Source of the DNA: Acidobacteriota bacterium
Lineage (GTDB): Bacteria; Acidobacteriota; Terriglobia; Acidiferrales; UBA7541
Assembly (NCBI GenBank): GCA_003224195.1
Contig: QHYP01000037.1
Coordinates: 13,238-18,823 of the forward strand
DNA: 5,586 bases
Direction: 5' to 3'
Part shown: positions 5,080 to 5,586 of the stretch, piece by piece
How positions within the stretch are numbered: the stretch's first letter is position 1
Layout of the letters: every line of letters begins with the position of its first letter
Translations under genes and position numbers: made by a program
Notes under the pieces: generated by a model
What the model was told of the DNA's origin: nothing
Databases searched by the model: none
The model's input: the letters and a program-made list of their open reading frames with translations, nothing else

Positions 5080-5586
5080 ATGCGGAAATTTGAGGCGCTT
5101 CTGGCAATCCTGCTCATCGCCGCGGGCGTTGCGGGCATCCGAAGCTCGGCCCAGGACTCTGTGCGGGGCGAATGGAAGGCCAGATTCGAGTCACGGGCGG
5201 AGGGGAGATCGTTCTATCTCGAACTTCGCACGTCAAGTTGGAATCACTCCCACAGTTGGGGCAGCACGCATGAAATCGGGGAATTCCAGGGCTTGGACGC
5301 CAAGCTGGCTTCCGCTGAAGATTCGCCGACGCATTTCGAGTTGCGCCGCGACGCCGGCAACTTCGTCTTCGACGGCAGGTTCCGCCAAGGTGAAGGCTCC
5401 GGCGAGTTCCGCTTCACGCCGAATCAGGAATACGTCCAGGAGATGAAAGGTCTCGGCTATGCGGGCTTGTCGCTCGACCAGTTGTTCGCCTTCGCCGCAC
5501 ATGACGTCACGCGGCAGTTCGTCAAGGAAATGGGCGAGCTCGGTTATCGGAACTTGCCGCCGGACCAGCTCATCGCCTTGCGCATC
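5080..5586 (+). CDS. Secreted protein with 29-residue EMxxLGYxxLxxDQL repeats (partial, runs off the right edge)
   Basis: The frame is open for 169 codons to the end of the window with no stop, so the C-terminus is missing. Residues 1-24 form a signal peptide: a basic start (MRKFEA), a hydrophobic core (LLAILLIAAGVAG), and a likely cut after RSSA before QDS. A beta-rich domain follows (about 28-115; GEWKARFES, FYLELRTS, FELRRDAGNFVFDGRF). Two repeat units then begin at YVQEMKGLGY (118) and FVKEMGELGY (147). They are exactly 29 residues apart and share the pattern aromatic-V-x-E-M-x-x-L-G-Y, then L and DQL. I recall similar repeats in secreted acidobacterial proteins and beside BlaR/M56-type peptidases, but this could not be checked here. 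Function is unknown; repeats of this kind suggest protein-protein contact. It is transcribed divergently from ffh. Confidence 0.8.
   Translation, partial: MRKFEALLAILLIAAGVAGIRSSAQDSVRGEWKARFESRAEGRSFYLELRTSSWNHSHSWGSTHEIGEFQGLDAKLASAEDSPTHFELRRDAGNFVFDGRFRQGEGSGEFRFTPNQEYVQEMKGLGYAGLSLDQLFAFAAHDVTRQFVKEMGELGYRNLPPDQLIALRI

Overview
The window looks like a piece of a high-GC bacterial chromosome (roughly 60% G+C or more by eye). It is probably from an acidobacterium or a relative. The basis is the style of the proteins: a secreted protein with 29-residue EMxxLGYxxLxxDQL repeats, a large secreted two-part protein of unknown function, and a soluble sulfite-oxidase-fold enzyme. The lineage is an inference and was not tested by a search.

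Layout: (1) Positions 1-215 hold an extended -10 promoter (73-81). Directly downstream lies a 110-bp, AT-rich, palindrome-ended insertion (86-195) that looks like a MITE or other short non-autonomous mobile element. (2) A class II aldolase/adducin-family gene (216-992, +) starts just beyond it. (3) A convergent junction (993-1118) separates it from a minus-strand series read from high to low coordinates: ffh (4815-3522), a secreted protein of unknown function (3369-2251) and a molybdopterin sulfite-oxidase-like gene (2186-1119). (4) A 264-bp divergent region (4816-5079) carries a plausible ffh promoter. (5) A secreted repeat protein starts at 5080 on the plus strand and runs off the right edge.

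Three points stand out. First, ffh, normally an essential single-copy gene for the protein subunit of the signal recognition particle, is split. About 16 conserved codons between the DTAGR motif and the GQDAV motif are missing and the frame is shifted, which fits a deletion of about 47 bp. It is either a real lesion or an assembly/sequencing error. Second, the mobile element sits almost exactly at the predicted transcription start of the aldolase-family gene; removing it and one CTAG copy restores a compact promoter-leader-RBS arrangement. Third, the Shine-Dalgarno sequence and the A of the ATG of the 3369-2251 gene are locked in a perfect 10-bp hairpin, which suggests translational control or a DNA operator.

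The genes do not form an obvious single pathway. No complete novel multi-gene system is visible. The best candidates for something undescribed are the short mobile element, the RBS hairpin and the two secreted proteins of unknown function.
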